DNA of 64,000 nucleotides from Halichondria panicea (taxonomy: Eukaryota; Porifera; Demospongiae; Suberitida; Halichondriidae), in assembly GCF_963675165.1 (NCBI RefSeq), contig NC_087378.1, positions 2,403,525-2,467,524 on the forward strand. Reading direction: 5' to 3'. This document shows, piece by piece, positions 12,429 through 25,671 of this stretch. The position numbers were made by a program, and so were the translations under genes. The notes beneath the pieces were generated by a model. That model was not told the DNA's origin, searched no databases, and saw only the letters and a list, made by a program, of their open reading frames with translations. How positions within the stretch are numbered: position 1 is the stretch's first letter; every line of letters starts with the position of its first letter.

Positions 12429-15400
12429 ATGCCTGTCCCAAAGCAGTACCAGCAGGTACTAATCAATCATGTACAGTATATGTATAAGCACGGTGTGGTG
12501 TTAGGACCAATAATAGTGGAAATCATTAATTTTTATGTCATCGGTCTGTATTAATTGTAGATGGACAGTGTGGAACCGATGCAGGTGGATGAAGATGGGA
12601 CTCTCTCTCAAAGCAATGACTTCATCATAGACAATCCGAACTTCGACCTCGACCAGTACGCCAACAGCTTTCAAGGCCTGGCTAAAATACGAAGGCTGAT
12701 GTTCATCGCTAAGCACTGTCCAACACTGCGTGCAGACGCACTCAGGTACAAAACTAAACCACCATGGGCCTCAAAAGAGAACAAACGCGTGCCTGTATAA
12801 TCATAGTGCGCAAACTTTGCCACCACTCAAAACCGTAATTGATGTAATTACAGCGCCAGAAAAATTTATTGCACTTCTGAGTGGCGCATCTTTTAGAACA
12901 CAAAAAATTGCGTTCAGCCCAGCTGGCGCCTAAATTATGGTGTTGCTTATGTTCTACAGCTAGTATAGAATTTGTAGAGAAAATAGGCACGGTCTAGCTC
13001 AGTTTCACTTGCTAGCTGCACCATTGAGAGCTGAGTGACTCGTGAACAACATTCATTGACTGTAGCTATGGGTTAGACAACTGTTTAGAAGTGAAGGAAG
13101 TCAAAGATGCAGGATGATTGTCTTGGTGTCTCAAACAAGCCTTTATAAGCGCCAGAAAAAAAAAATTCCACCAACGGTTGGCACTTCTTTTAGGACCTAA
13201 AAATTATGCTGATGCTGACATGGCGCTGTAATTACATCAATTACGGTACATATTAAAATGTCTAGGACGTCAATTTCATGAGTACAATCACGCACTTCGA
13301 TAAATAATTGTATTCTCCCCCACCACTAACTGTTTCCTCCTGACCCTAAGGCACAGGTAATAGTAATGTCTTATGGTCGTAACTTCAGAATAATCCTTGT
13401 TCAATAATTGGAATAACTCGGTCCATTGTTACCTCCACTATTCAGACTGAGTCTACAGACTGTGGAGGGAACTCACAACACTCCTCTATTCAGTGAGCTA
13501 AGGCAGAGAGTACAACAGGCTACAGGTGACCCCAAGTATTCCCCTGACGCTGAGGACGCTGTGACCTTTGTCACTACCACCAACAGGAAGGCAGCCATCT
13601 TGGTAAGCAACGGGCAGATATTGAACTCACACACAGCTTCTCATAGGTTCCACTGTGAGGCAGTAGATCATTTTTTCCTGTTTGTTTAGTTCGTATAATT
13701 ATTATAGGAGGGGTACATTGGTGCCCCGTGGGAATCCTTGTTGCTGTTAGGAGGAATTGTGGAGGTTGTAATTGGTTTAATTAATGAGCTTGTAGGAGGT
13801 GATTATTGACGGAATTTTGGGAATCAGGAATTTAGCCTTCGTAAACCATAATTTCAGACATTCTCTGCACACATGCACACGTCAGAAACCGCAGGTTACA
13901 TTTGTACTGTTGCTTTTTGTGCGACGGTTCAGGTTCCCAGAACTGATGACTGAATTAACTATTAACATCCCTTCCATGATAATTAGAGACCATGTGATTT
14001 ACGAGCTTCATTTGCCCCCTCTAGTCTGTTTGCAAACTCTCTTCCTGTTCGGTGGTTCTAAAGTTACTCTGTATGCTTACCGCCATTGACTTAGGGTACA
14101 CATTTTACATGGTTGGTTAATGACGCATGTCTGTGGTCATCACTTCAAAAATGGAGTGAATTTCATGAATTTGATAGTTTGTTTTGTATAGCTAGTACAA
14201 CATGAACATATTTGCCAGTGGGCAATGCTCCAGAACACTCTGTATACCGTGTGTGCTTCAAACATAATTATAGGACTTTTGCGGGTGTTGATTGCTTTGC
14301 AAAAATTAAATCGCAAAAAAGTATACCGGTACATGTTTTGTATAACATTATAATCCTTGCCAAAACGCAAAAGTTCCGCAAGTGTCAAACTTTCTGATGA
14401 TTTGGCTCATTTTTAGTACTATGGTAGCCAACATGTACATAATGCATGTGTCTGTATAGCGCGAAATTTTCAAGGCACTTATATTTGTGGAATGGCTTCT
14501 AAAAGCATTTCGTTGCACAATGTTCGTGGGATGACTGCTTACTGGAAGCCACGCCTTTAATCTTTGCATGTTATAACAGATAATTATTTTCGTGTAGGAT
14601 TGCTATCCCATGAAAACAGCGAAAATTAAGCCCCTCGAAATTTCGCTGCTATATGGTTACCAAAACAGTGTTGTATTTTCTCATGCGACTGATACATTAT
14701 AAGTAGAACACCCCAAATATGGTTTTTTTTGCGGCTGACTTAGATCATCCTCTTAATTACTTGGTGAGTCCCCTGTGTAGAAATGTATAGCCGGTTGTTG
14801 CTTATTGTCTAGCAACCAATTCTTGATCTGTATAAAATCATGTTATTATCTGGGTTCCCGGTGCCCATTCTCAGCATAATATCTGCACCACCGTATGTTC
14901 AAAGAATTTACGCTACTCAATCATATTGATGATCATGTTTTAATCTTCTAGGAAGTGAATATGAGTTATGAGTACAGAATTTGCATATCTGTCACTTTTG
15001 TCACATGTATTGTATTACACATTCACAGAAGACTGTAACAAATATTTTTCGGTTATGTATTATTATATGTACTAAGTAGCCTTTTTAAGCAAAAAGTAAG
15101 TAACCCTTGATTAAGCCCTGTTTCCTGTATATGACCATAACTGAATTCTCCTTTACCCTCAATACTCACACAGCTTGAGCGATTGGACTCTGACCTGAAG
15201 AACTACCGCAGCAATTCAATCAAGGAGAGCATCCGGAGAGGGTTTGACTCTTTGGGGGACCACTATGTTGACTGTGGAGAGCTAAAGTGAGAACTTGATG
15301 CACGTAATTTGTTAATTGCATATAAACTGTCTACTCTCACCGTTGTTTGCTTCTCACCTTATAATGTATGGCTTAATTATGTTTTGGATGGACTCACATG

Positions 15401-18400
15401 ATTGGGAGCAATACCTTTAGGCTGATATACATGTACATGTATACTTTTTTGTGAGTAAGTGTACAAAGCTTTGAAACAAGCTCAAGCCCTAGGGCGTTTT
15501 TTTTTAAGTGATTGCATAATAGGAGTATAAGAAGTGCGTAATGGTTTTGATGTCTGAAATTCCTTGTCTTGTTAGTGTAATGGCTTGTTCTTGCATTGTA
15601 CTGCCACATGCTCACCCACACATACACCCTTGCTCCCACACGCACAGTCAAGCTTTGAAGATGTACATGCGTGCCAGGGACCACTGTACCAGCTCCAAAC
15701 ACATTGTTCAACTTTGTCTGAACGTCATTAAGGTCAGTCTGATCCAACTGTACATTATTTGAGATATATACCTATAGCGAATGTGAATGTTTGACTCTAC
15801 ACTGTACGTAAACACATACATATAATTACACAAACAGGAAAATGTCTTAAATTGTTTCTATCCACCCCACTCAATATTCCCATGTCTATGAATTGTAATA
15901 TGCCGTATAGCGGGTATATTTCGAGGCTGTAAACTTTCGCGGAATAATGCTTGCATGCGATATTAAATTCATGGGTATAAATGTTCACGGTACATGCTTA
16001 ATCAGCCAAAACCGCGAACATTTATACCCTCGAAATATATATGCTATACGGTATCTGTACTGTACCAGTTCCCAGACTATTTATTATAGTGTAACCATTT
16101 TGTATCACTTAGTGTGGTACGCCTGTGCTGTAGTATAGAGTAGTCATGCTCTTATATATTGTGTGTTCCCTGCTGTTCTCCACAACTGACTAAGAATGTG
16201 GTAGTGAATGGTTTGTATATATAATTGTAGTACTACCACATTGACCACTCCTCTGCCCACTGGAAGCCAAGGGTCTCGGTAAGAGGTACTTTGATGGCAT
16301 TGTACCTTTGAAAAGATGCAGTGTTGATATGTTTATGTAGTGCTATGGGATGTTGATTGCAGTCCCCAGCTCATTTAACATTTCGTTAATACATGGAGCA
16401 TGATTGGTATGAGTTTGTGAGTGGATACAAGGCATTCAAAACATTTGCTCTGTACTCTTAGAGATAATTACCCCTAATTTGTGAACATACTTGCGGGTTT
16501 TGTTTCATTAGATTAGTCTCTGCTAGTATGTCTCTAGGGCTATGTTGATTATGTTTCCATGGCAAGCACCCCTACAGTCATCAGTGGTAATGGACAGCTG
16601 CTCTGCCCATGCTCATATTAGTGCATCACTGTTGTTGCGTTTGGCCTTTGGCCAGATAGATGTACAGAACGAGTGTTTGAAATTGTAACTTAAGCTATGG
16701 ACACTGAAAGTTAGGCCAGTGAAACATGTTAGAACAGTTTTTACCTACCCGCCTAACCTTATCCACACACACACAGGTGAGCGTGTTGCTTGGCAACTGG
16801 CAGCAGGTGCTCAACTACTACAGTAAGGCTGATGCAAGCATGGAACCTATTGATGTAAGCCTTTCTCTAGCTAAAATTGAATTGTGATATCCATTGACTA
16901 ATTGTATTAATTTTGAATTAAACTTGTTGTGACTAGCCTAAGTGTGTTCTCCCACATTGAACTCCTGATGACATATCACATCAGTGTGGTTGCCTAGAGT
17001 ACCGGTCCTCTGTTCCCTAGCAACCCTAGTATAAAGGGTAATACCTATAGGCGGTCCTCTGTTCCCTAGCAACCCTAGTATAAAGGGTAATACCTATAGG
17101 CGGGCTGTCTGGTTGCATGCATGTGTGTATGTAGGCCATACAATTATAATTATAGAGGTGTAATGTAAACCTCACAGTCTTTTACCTACCAATTAAGCTC
17201 TGACATGCTGTACCAGGAAAAGCGGTTCACTTTCATAGTATGTGCCCTACATACAGTGTACAACTACCCGAGTACAATTGTACCCAGCCTCTGTGTTTCC
17301 CGTGCAGCTGAGTAAAGGCCCCCATTCTGGAGTGACTGGTGCTCAGGAGACTGCCTGTAGACTGCTCTGTGCCGCTGGGCTCGCTGAAATGCAAAACAGA
17401 AAGTACAAGAATTCAGCTAGGCTTTTCTGTGCAGCCATTATCGAGCACTGCAACTTCCCAGATGTGAGTGTGCCTGTCTCTTAACAATATCACTTTTCCA
17501 TGACTATAATGGCTACAGTGTATGTGTGTGTGTGTGTGTCGTTGACTATATCGCTATGTAGCCTTAATGGCTGTCTACGATACTCAGGTTTCTATTGTAC
17601 ATACTTAGTAATTAAGGTGCGGTGATACAAGGTCTTGCTGTACATTCGCCTTGGGCAATTCACAGAGTTAGCATGATGATAGCCCATAACTGAATGAGAT
17701 GTACTACTCACAGTGTGCACTCTAACCTGCCTAGCTTTTGTCCCCCTACTGTGTGGCAGTGTATGGTGGACTCTGTGCATTGGCTTCCTTTGATCGCCAG
17801 GATCTCTATACTAAAGTTCTGACTAGCAGGTAATCAAAACCAGCTCATCTTATAGCGTATTTAGTTATACTTTCCCATATTATGTTTGCTTCATTACATA
17901 CACGTTAACCGATGGTAATACCTAGCTAACTGTATAAACATGTTGTGACCTTTCTCTGTATGTGTGCGTGACTAATTTCATAATCAATACTAATTTGCAG
18001 CACTTTCAAGCAGTATTTGGAACTGGAGCCACAACTTCGTGATGTGATCCTCAACTTCTACCACTCTCGCTACACTTCCTGCCTGCGTACCCTGGACGAG
18101 ATGAGGTCCAGCTTCATGCTCGACATGTACCTTGTACCACACATGGACATGCTCTACACGATGATAAGGAACAGGGCTCTTATACAGGTATGCATTGATT
18201 GTGAGGTGGATTGACTGTTTAAAGGTTGTACTTGTTAATTTAAGCTGTTAGCATAAGTTCGATTGGTTCACTTGTAGTGTTTGGCGTATGTCAGATAGTT
18301 TTCTTCCTTGTTGCACATAATTATAGTGTACAGTGGCTAGTTACATGGTTCTTGTGGTTGTTGACTTGAAGGAACATGTGTTAGGATATGTTGGTATTCC

Positions 18401-19559
18401 TCAAGGAATTCCTTTCTTGTTTGGTTAGAGTGATTTGGAGAAGTTGTACAAGGGTTCGGCAGCTTTGATACAAACCACACATAATTATGAGCACTTAATT
18501 CATAATTGTTCTCCACACAGTACTTTAGTCCCTACTTGAGTGTGGATCTTCATAAAATGGCGTCTGCCTTCAACACGAGTGTACCTTACTTGGAGGATGA
18601 ACTCACACAGCTGATTCTAGATGGCCAGATCTCTGCTCGGATAGACTCCCATGCCAAGGTGACATTCCTAGTTACACTGTGTGTACGTAATGTTAAGTTT
18701 TTATTGGTCTCTTGTACAATGTATTGGCATTATTTGATATACATTGTACATAGCTATTGCAATCTGAGAAGCTTTCCTCTGATATACATTGTACATAGCT
18801 ATATATTGCTATCTGAGAAGCCTTCCTCTTCTCCTGGGATTCATTCCTGTAGTAACACTATCATACAAATCACCTTACAGATAATGTATGCTCGGAACGT
18901 GGACCATCGAAGTGCTGTATTCCAGAAGGTGCTGGAAGTTGGAGAGGCCTACCAACTGAGAACTAAGGTACTGTGTGCTTGTGATATTATATAATACACG
19001 TATGCCGTATATACAGGATGCTGCTCAAAGCCTGACATGTACCCTAACCCTGGTACCTTAACACCCTTGACCCCTCAAAAATAGTATCTATCCTATTTAG
19101 ACTACTACCTCTATACAGGCCTGTATTTAAAGTTGGTAGCACTAATAAATGAGGCGGGTACATATTCTATTGTGTGTAGGGTCACTGTGTAGTCTAATCT
19201 TCCTCTAAGTACCCCAATATTTCAGTAATTGCTCCGAACAGTTGCTTTCTAGTGCACTCATTTCCTACTTATCCCCCCCCCCCCCCAGGCACTGCTAATT
19301 CGATCACTACTACAGAAGCACAACATCTGTGTGACGGTGGGTGTAGTGTGTGTGCACTTATAGAGAATACGACTGCTTATACTGCATATGACTTGTAGTA
19401 GTTGTATGTGGTAGGGATCATTAGTTCTATTTGTGAAATTTGGTCTGCCAAAATTAAACATTGGTTTTGTGTGTTCTATTCCCTCTGCAGCATTCAAGTG
19501 ACTCCAAGAATGGGGACAATGAGGTCGTGTCAGAGTCCACCAAAAGAGTCAAACAATGA
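12429..19559 (+). CDS. CSN1: COP9 signalosome complex subunit 1
   Basis: Thirteen exons: 12429-12455, 12561-12745, 13446-13602, 15174-15286, 15648-15732, 16777-16854, 17308-17463, 17735-17829, 18001-18187, 18521-18658, 18881-18967, 19289-19336, 19491-19559. They total 1425 nt, or 474 aa (human GPS1 is about 490). Family landmarks are the N-terminal [23 protein letters not shown] followed by [26 protein letters not shown], and the C-terminal PCI part with [18 protein letters not shown] and [21 protein letters not shown]1 is a scaffold of the CSN complex, which removes NEDD8 from cullins; it has no active site itself. The start ATG matches the MPxP start of the family. A polyadenylation signal follows at 19624. 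Confidence 0.95.
12832..13247. mobile_element. MITE in CSN1 intron 2
   Basis: Perfect 27-bp terminal inverted repeats occur at 12832-12858 and 13221-13247 (outer end ACCGTAATTGATG). The element is 416 bp long and noncoding. Its outer end starts with the same ACCGTA as two other MITE groups in this window. Confidence 0.8.
15903..16053. mobile_element. Short MITE in CSN1 intron 5
   Basis: Inverted termini CCGTATAGCGGGTATATTTC at 15903 and its near-complement ending CTATACGGTA at 16053 flank a ~150-bp noncoding element. The same family occurs at 23831-24279 and, degraded, at about 31741-31918. Confidence 0.75.
16231..16278 (+). other. Possible 48-nt in-frame cassette exon of CSN1
   Basis: A 16-codon open stretch ([16 protein letters not shown]) sits between an AG (16229-16230) and a GTAAGA donor (16279). 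It is exactly in phase with the flanking CSN1 exons 15648-15732 and 16777-16854. It has no counterpart in CSN1 proteins I know, so the main model leaves it out. It may be an alternative exon or chance. Confidence 0.3.
17003..17100. repeat. Two tandem copies of a 49-bp unit
   Basis: The unit beginning CGGTCCTCTGTTCCCTAGC is repeated without visible change at 17003-17051 and 17052-17100, in CSN1 intron 6. This is a recent tandem duplication. Confidence 0.9.
18736..18829. repeat. Two tandem copies of a ~45-49-bp unit
   Basis: The block GATATACATTGTACATAGCT, followed by an ATCTGAGAAGC..TTCCTCT block, occurs at 18736-18780 and 18781-18829 with small differences, in the CSN1 intron before exon 11. 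Confidence 0.85.
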
Positions 19560-19623
19560 CAACCTTTATAGTGACCCTGATTTTTCAAGTGTTTTGTTTA
19601 ACTGTGTTTACATCATTACTCCC

Positions 19624-19629
19624 AATAAA
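19624..19629 (+). terminator. Polyadenylation signal of CSN1
   Basis: An AATAAA hexamer lies 65 nt after the CSN1 stop codon (19557-19559), with T/G-rich sequence downstream. Confidence 0.5.
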
Positions 19630-19810
19630 GGCTTAATAATTATTGTGCACATTAAGAAAATATTTATCCTTGTTGGTTCCATAATAATAATACTGATGAT
19701 AGCTGTACAGATGTCTATAAAACATACTTTTTAATTTATAGAACAAACGATTGTTCATTCTAACATGGCTTTGGTGACATTAGGTGATGATTGATGATGG
19801 GTATGATTGA

Positions 19811-22781
19811 TCAGTCACTGAAATAACCTTCTTGCTGCTGCTTTATTATAGCACTACTGAACTTCAGGAGAGCGGAGTCAGGACTGGACAATCCTGTATA
19901 AAAAACATAAATAAATTACGGCAGGCTCTCACTTAACTCTCTGAACTACGTTCACCTCAATCATTAATTAAGGTGACATTTTTTGGGAGTATTAATTTCT
20001 GTGAATGAGAGTTTGCAAAATGCAATGAATCTCATTATAAAACCTGCAAGTAATTAGAAACACTATAGAAAATGAGCTGAACAGTGAAATTGCAGACAAA
20101 TTACCTCTGAAAATAAGCCACCTTAAGGTATAATATACTTTTCTTTGGCATGAATTGCTAGCTAGATGATCATTGGTGCACGAAACACTCAATACTCAAC
20201 CTGAAATGCAGCCATCTTGCTATTCCGTATACTGGTCAGTCCTAACCATTTTATAATAATCATAATACGGCCGGATATGACGTTAGGGTGTGATTTAGTA
20301 AATGGAAAGAGCCATTAAATGAGCCATGGGTTTGAAGAATGTCAGCTGAAGCCATTTTTCTGAATTTCTGCCAAACTGCACTGTCCCGAAGGTGAGTCTA
20401 CTGAAGTCATAATTAACTCCAGATGTGCTAGGGATGTTTACAAGCCAATAACATTGTGCATACAAGCTTAGCTGGATACTTAAAACTAAATTCTTAAAAG
20501 TGGTAGGTGCATTACAGTACACAGTGGAGTAGGAACATCTAAAATATTGGGGGGGGGGGGGGGTGACCCCGTGTTTCTACTCTACTGGTACTACAGTAAG
20601 TGGAGAGTCCTGATTACAAAAGCTTAGCTTACCTTCAAACATTTGTCTGGCTGCTTCTTTGCTGCGATAGACCTTCTCCTATATTCACGAATAATCATAC
20701 AGTACATTCAGAATGTACACTCTACAGAACTCACTACTGACTCCTTGGTTGTTGAGTTTAGTTTCCCAGTTTTGGGCTGCTCAACGATAGCTGCTGCAAA
20801 CTTTGGAGAAACTATGGGTGTCTGCGAGAAGATGTAGTTATCCAGTTCACCTTGAGGAGTTTTTACCAACTGTGTTCTTGATTTTTGTTGCCTCTGTTTT
20901 GCCTGAGAAGCTTTCCTCTTTGGTTGAAACGAGTAGTCCGCATCACTGCTTTCATTTTCATAGTACTGGGGTGTACTTCGCTTCAAACGTTGAGAACGCC
21001 GTGTATTAGCTTTCTCGCTCTTTATAATCTTTCGCTTATTTATCCCTATGGGAACAAAAGTTTGGTCACAAATACGGATCGACACACACACACAAACCTT
21101 TTATTTTCTCCGAATTAGCGCCATTTTTGATTTGTCTATTTCTTTCTTCCAGTTTAAGTATGCCAGGAATCATCTGGCTGCATGCTGACAAGGAGTACTG
21201 TTTTGTGAGGTCTGCGTCACACACGGTAGAGATGACTTTCTGATCAGTACTAGTCGGTGAAACCTTTTTGGCTAAACAGTCCTTTGAATGAGCTTGTTGA
21301 GTATGCACTTTGAAAGTATCACCTTGATAGCTCAACAAATCTTTTCGCAAAGGAACAGCTTGATCATTTCCACTAATGCATCTTGCTGCTGAGATTGGTT
21401 CCCCTCTCTCTGGCTCAGGTTGAGTATAAATGGACTTTTGAAATGAAGAAATGCTGCTTGTAGATGCAGTGTTTCGTGTTAGAGAACCTCCAATTAGGGT
21501 TTCTAGACTCTGAACTCTCTTGTGAAGGTCTTCAAACAGCCCATCAAGCTTTAAAGACAGCACGGCATTCTGGGATTGTAGCCATGTAGGCATCGCATGT
21601 GAGTTTACTCTTTCCTGCAGTGGATATTTGTGCGTATGAATGGAACTGTCACAATTGTGCTCCTCACCTGATAACATTGCTCCACACACTGCTTTAGATC
21701 CGCTATACTTGTAATGATTTGAGATGAAAATTTCTGATTCCTTGTGATCCCTGTAGTAGTATAGGAAGCATTTAAATTGAATACAGGGACACTACCCACT
21801 TACCTGACTGTTGCTCAGCAACTGCTGCTCTCAGCTCTTCAATATCATTCTTGAGTTCACTCTTTACCTTTGTGTGTGACGGAATAGTACAGTTGCCTAT
21901 TATTAGATAATCAGTCTAACCTCTTTCATTCCTTCTTTCACTGCTTTCTGAATTTCATCCATAAAATGTTGGCTGTATGGTGGAACAAATTTCTGATGGA
22001 TTTGAGGGTTCACAGATTATTAAAAGCCATAAAAACACTTCTAGAAGGTATTATTTGAAGGCAGAAACTCTACTGCTATATAACACAGGTACAAGTAAAG
22101 ATAATGACCAGAATGAACACAAAAAAGTACTTCTCAAATTTATCCGCTTGCGTTGTCTTCCACACTTCATAACTCTGATTGGATCTGCTTGTTTGAGAAT
22201 CTTCAGACTTTCTCATAGTCTTTTGTTGCTCTGGCTTGGAAGACTTGAGATACTTGGAAAAAAACATCCGGTTTAGGGGAATCTTGATGGAGAGAAACAA
22301 AATAGTTACTAGTAACAGAAATAGGTTTATGAATGAATCAAGCACCCAACACCTAATAATACGCTTCTTTCACAGTGGACATTTACAATGTATCTACCAT
22401 AATCGGCTGAAAAAGTCCCTCAATTGTAAGTGCCACTGATAGATATTTCGCTCACATAATTATTACCATTTTATGTATATAGTCTCGCAAACATTTTATT
22501 GGCGCGAGGATTACATAGTTTGTATTTACCACAGGTAACGTTCGTACCTTTGGCTGCAACTTCAGTTGTCTAGAATCAATTTTAGAAGCTATAGCTTTTG
22601 ATCTTTGCTGTGTGGTGGATCGCTGAAGAAACTTGTCCACAACCTGACTCTGTGGTTGACTGTGGGTGTCAGGAAAGAGCTCCATGGAACTGGGTGGGTC
22701 CGAGCCGCATCCAAACAGTGACACCTGACTGTTGCAACACTGAGACTGGGAATCGTCTGTTCCATTTGTATTCTCAGTCAT
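19811..22781 (-). CDS. Coiled-coil protein, possibly IHO1-like meiotic factor
   Basis: Nine exons: 22781-22548, 22282-22131, 21972-21921, 21867-21804, 21750-21668, 21614-21098, 21045-20735, 20678-20633, 19893-19811. They sum to 1542 nt, or 513 aa, with every phase matching. The N-terminus is Ser/Gln-rich (DSQSQCCNSQVSLFG). A heptad-like region spans about 115-215. Then come a low-complexity linker, a basic segment (NTRRSQRLKRS) and an acidic-Ser patch. The protein ends in GYFSD. The layout (SQ..LFG start, central coiled coil, disordered tail) recalls IHO1, a partner of HORMAD1 in meiotic break formation. That is inference from weak resemblance and could be wrong. An in-frame ATG at 22829 could extend the N-terminus by 16 residues. 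Confidence 0.65.
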
Positions 22782-23102
22782 TATACTATGAAAATAGAGT
22801 AAAATGCTATGCAAGTTATTAAAATACATGGTTTCTACCTTGGCTCAGAGCCCAGAAGAGAAGCTGGAGAGACCTTGTTTCCGAGCATTTAAAATAAATA
22901 TGAGACACAGTGCTGAGTTTAAATTTAATACCCACAGCTGCATGCAGTGTGTGGATTAATTGATCTTTACCAGACACACAATAGGTCAAAATTAGCCTGT
23001 GAATTCATCGACCCTTTACCCTTAAGCTTGTGTGGATCAACAAAAATGGTGATTAATTGACACTTACACAACCAACCATGTACATGGATGACAGAACAAT
23101 TA

Positions 23103-23170
23103 ACATACACTATTAGGGAACATACACTATTAGGGAACATACACTATTAGGAAACATACACTATTAGGGA
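23103..23170. repeat. 17-bp tandem repeat, four copies
   Basis: The unit ACATACACTATTAGGGA is repeated four times (one copy with G to A) just downstream of the stop codon of hydroxylase copy A. Confidence 0.9.
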
Positions 23171-23190
23171 GACACTATAACGTTAAATGT

Positions 23191-25671
23191 TCAGTCAGCC
23201 TTTCCTTTTTGAGTGGTAGGAAACAGCTGCTTTGCTGGATTGAGCCCCAGGAGAACGACATGGCGTTCATAGTTCTTGCTTTGACGGAACTGCTCGTCTG
23301 TTCCATGCAAACGATCCAAAACACCAAACACACCATAGTTTTGGTTAAACCTAAAGGGAACAAATAATTATTATTGTTGTAGGCATAATCTTGCTAGAGA
23401 CTGGCTTACTTGAGGTGATGGAAGTCATGAGCTTCGGGGGACTGTAGAAATGGGAGATGATAGCCACTGTGTGTGATTGCGGTGTTTAACAGTGCAAGTG
23501 TGAACCACAGGCTCGCAATTGAGATGTGAGAGCCCATGATGATTGGTCCAAGTCCTACTGGTCCCAAGTTGCCTATAAAGTGCTCCAGTGGGTGAGAATA
23601 TAGTGATGTAATGCCAGTAGGGGCAGTCCATTCGTGGTGGGTCTTGTGGATGTACTTGTACAGCCAAGGGTGGTGGAAAAGCCTGTGTGCATGGTGTGAG
23701 AGAAAATGGCACAGTTGGTTTCAAATTCCAAACACATTAAATTTTCTGGCAGAGTTAATTGTCTTCACTTTGTCTGCAGAAAGTTGATGTAGACACACTC
23801 AGAATCATATTCTCTAATACTGTCGTTAAATACCGTATAGCAGGTATATTTCGAGGGTATAAATTTTCGCAGATAGACCACTACAAAGGATTTCGCGGAT
23901 TTTATTTTCGTGATCTGAGTTCCAGCCTTTTGGCGTATGCGCACATCAACATGCAGCCGTACCTCCACACCGTTAGCCTTGAATCCACGCCAAGCCTATA
24001 TAGAATCGGTGAGGCACTATGTCCTCCACCTCTAGCAGAACGGTTGCTGTGCAGGCCATGGTCAAGGGATACAGTAGACGTAGAGCAAGCTAGCTGGCTA
24101 TACCGGCGTTCTTGTCTCTTGATTCCTTTTTCATTGTCGATAGGTGTGGTCAATAATACTGAACACGCCTACTATTCATTAAAGATATAAATTTTTGTGG
24201 GTATAAATTTTCGTGGTACTGGCGAAAACCGCGAAAACCGCAAACATTTATACCCTCGAAATATACCCGCTATACGGTATGTTTAGATCAGCTAATGTTA
24301 TTTTTTTAGTTGAGTTTTGATTATCCTTATAGTTCAGCCCTGCTCAGCTATCAGTACCTCTATCAGTACCTGTGTGTGTAATAGAATCCAATTTCCTCAA
24401 TCACCATATAGCCAGTGAAGTGCAGCACGGTGGTTGCAAACGTTGGTAGTTCGTAGCCAGCATGCATTCTCCCCAATACAGCAAGGGGGTACATGACCAA
24501 CTGAAAGAGGAGCCCAACTACAACAATGTTGAACGCACATCGCCAGAGAGCCTTCTTGTATTTCATCCAAGACACCTGCATTGTCAATCATCACACGATG
24601 CAACACTTTATTAGCCATATTTCAATGTACTCGCAAGCAATCATCAACAGTATGCTAAGTATGTTGTACAATTCAATGACCATGCTCAGACGAGGTCCTT
24701 TTAAGCAGATTCATAGTTAATTAAATCACATTCTCGTAACCTAAAATAACACATGCAGCATTAATGAAATACCACAGGAGCATACCCACCACTTACAGGC
24801 ACTCCTTTGTCCTCTTGAATCTTATATCTGAGAAAGACTGAGGGTTTGCCAGTGAGATCCAGAACCAAGAAAAATATGTTGCCAATTGTAAACGTAAAAA
24901 TTCCCAACAACCACACTCCTACAAGATAGAACAATTATATTTTTTATACAAATAAACTATTTAATCTTACCATAGGTGTACATATTAAAGAAACTTTCTC
25001 CAGAGAGCCAGTAGAAAACAGCCCAAATACTCGACCAAAAGTTCTTAGAAGCACCCCAACACTGCTCCACATGCCTACATGGAGAGCATGCAGTTGTAGG
25101 GTTAATGAATCCATTAGCCAGACAAATCAGCAGTTCACAATGCAGTTTGGCTTCTCCTAATTATGTTTCTTACACTAAGTCACAATAGGGATGCCGTTTT
25201 CAAGTACATGCTTGCCTTCACAACAACATCTCACTAAGTGCTGTATTTACCTTGTTGGGAGAGTGCAATATTTACAAGATAAGGCGTATAAAGCATGTGA
25301 AGCAATTCCAGAGTCTAGTAGCCATTGGTACACTAGAGTTCATGTAGCATTTTACTGTATTGCTTTCATACATGTCAAGGTGAATGTACCATATCAAAGA
25401 GTTCCTCAGAGCGATGAAGATGATGAGACACGACGCAGTGATAAATATTCCTTTCTTCAGGGCCTCATATGGACCAACCAAATAATGCCTTTTCTGTAAA
25501 TAAAATCATTTATCATTATCACCATATTAAACATGAGGGAAAGCTATTAGCAAGAGTTGCATGCTAATGGGTGACACCAAGACCAAAACATTAAGAGACA
25601 ACAAACAGCACAATAAATACACCATTACTTACTGTTTCAAGCTTCATTTTACTTTTGTCATGACCTGTCAT
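23191..25671 (-). CDS. Fatty acid hydroxylase superfamily, FAXDC2-like, copy A
   Basis: Seven exons: 25671-25633, 25493-25390, 25074-24971, 24918-24797, 24575-24370, 23682-23410, 23350-23191. They sum to 1008 nt, or 335 aa. It is a membrane-bound di-iron hydroxylase/desaturase of the sterol-desaturase type, probably in the ER. The three His boxes are intact: HRLFHH, HKTHHEW and HDFHH. About four hydrophobic segments lie in exons 2-5. The best family match is FAXDC2 (for example HHEWTAPTGI and HSGYHLPFL); the lipid substrate is unknown. The intron between exons 5 and 6 carries a 449-bp MITE. The 3' half of exon 6 differs from copies B and C (LWFTLALLNTAITHSG). Confidence 0.9.
23831..24279. mobile_element. 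MITE in hydroxylase copy A intron
   Basis: Inverted ends TACCGTATAGCAGGTATATT and its near-complement ending CTATACGGTA enclose 449 bp with no coding capacity. It belongs to the same family as 15903-16053. Copies B and C lack it at this position, so it inserted after the duplication or only in copy A. Confidence 0.8.
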
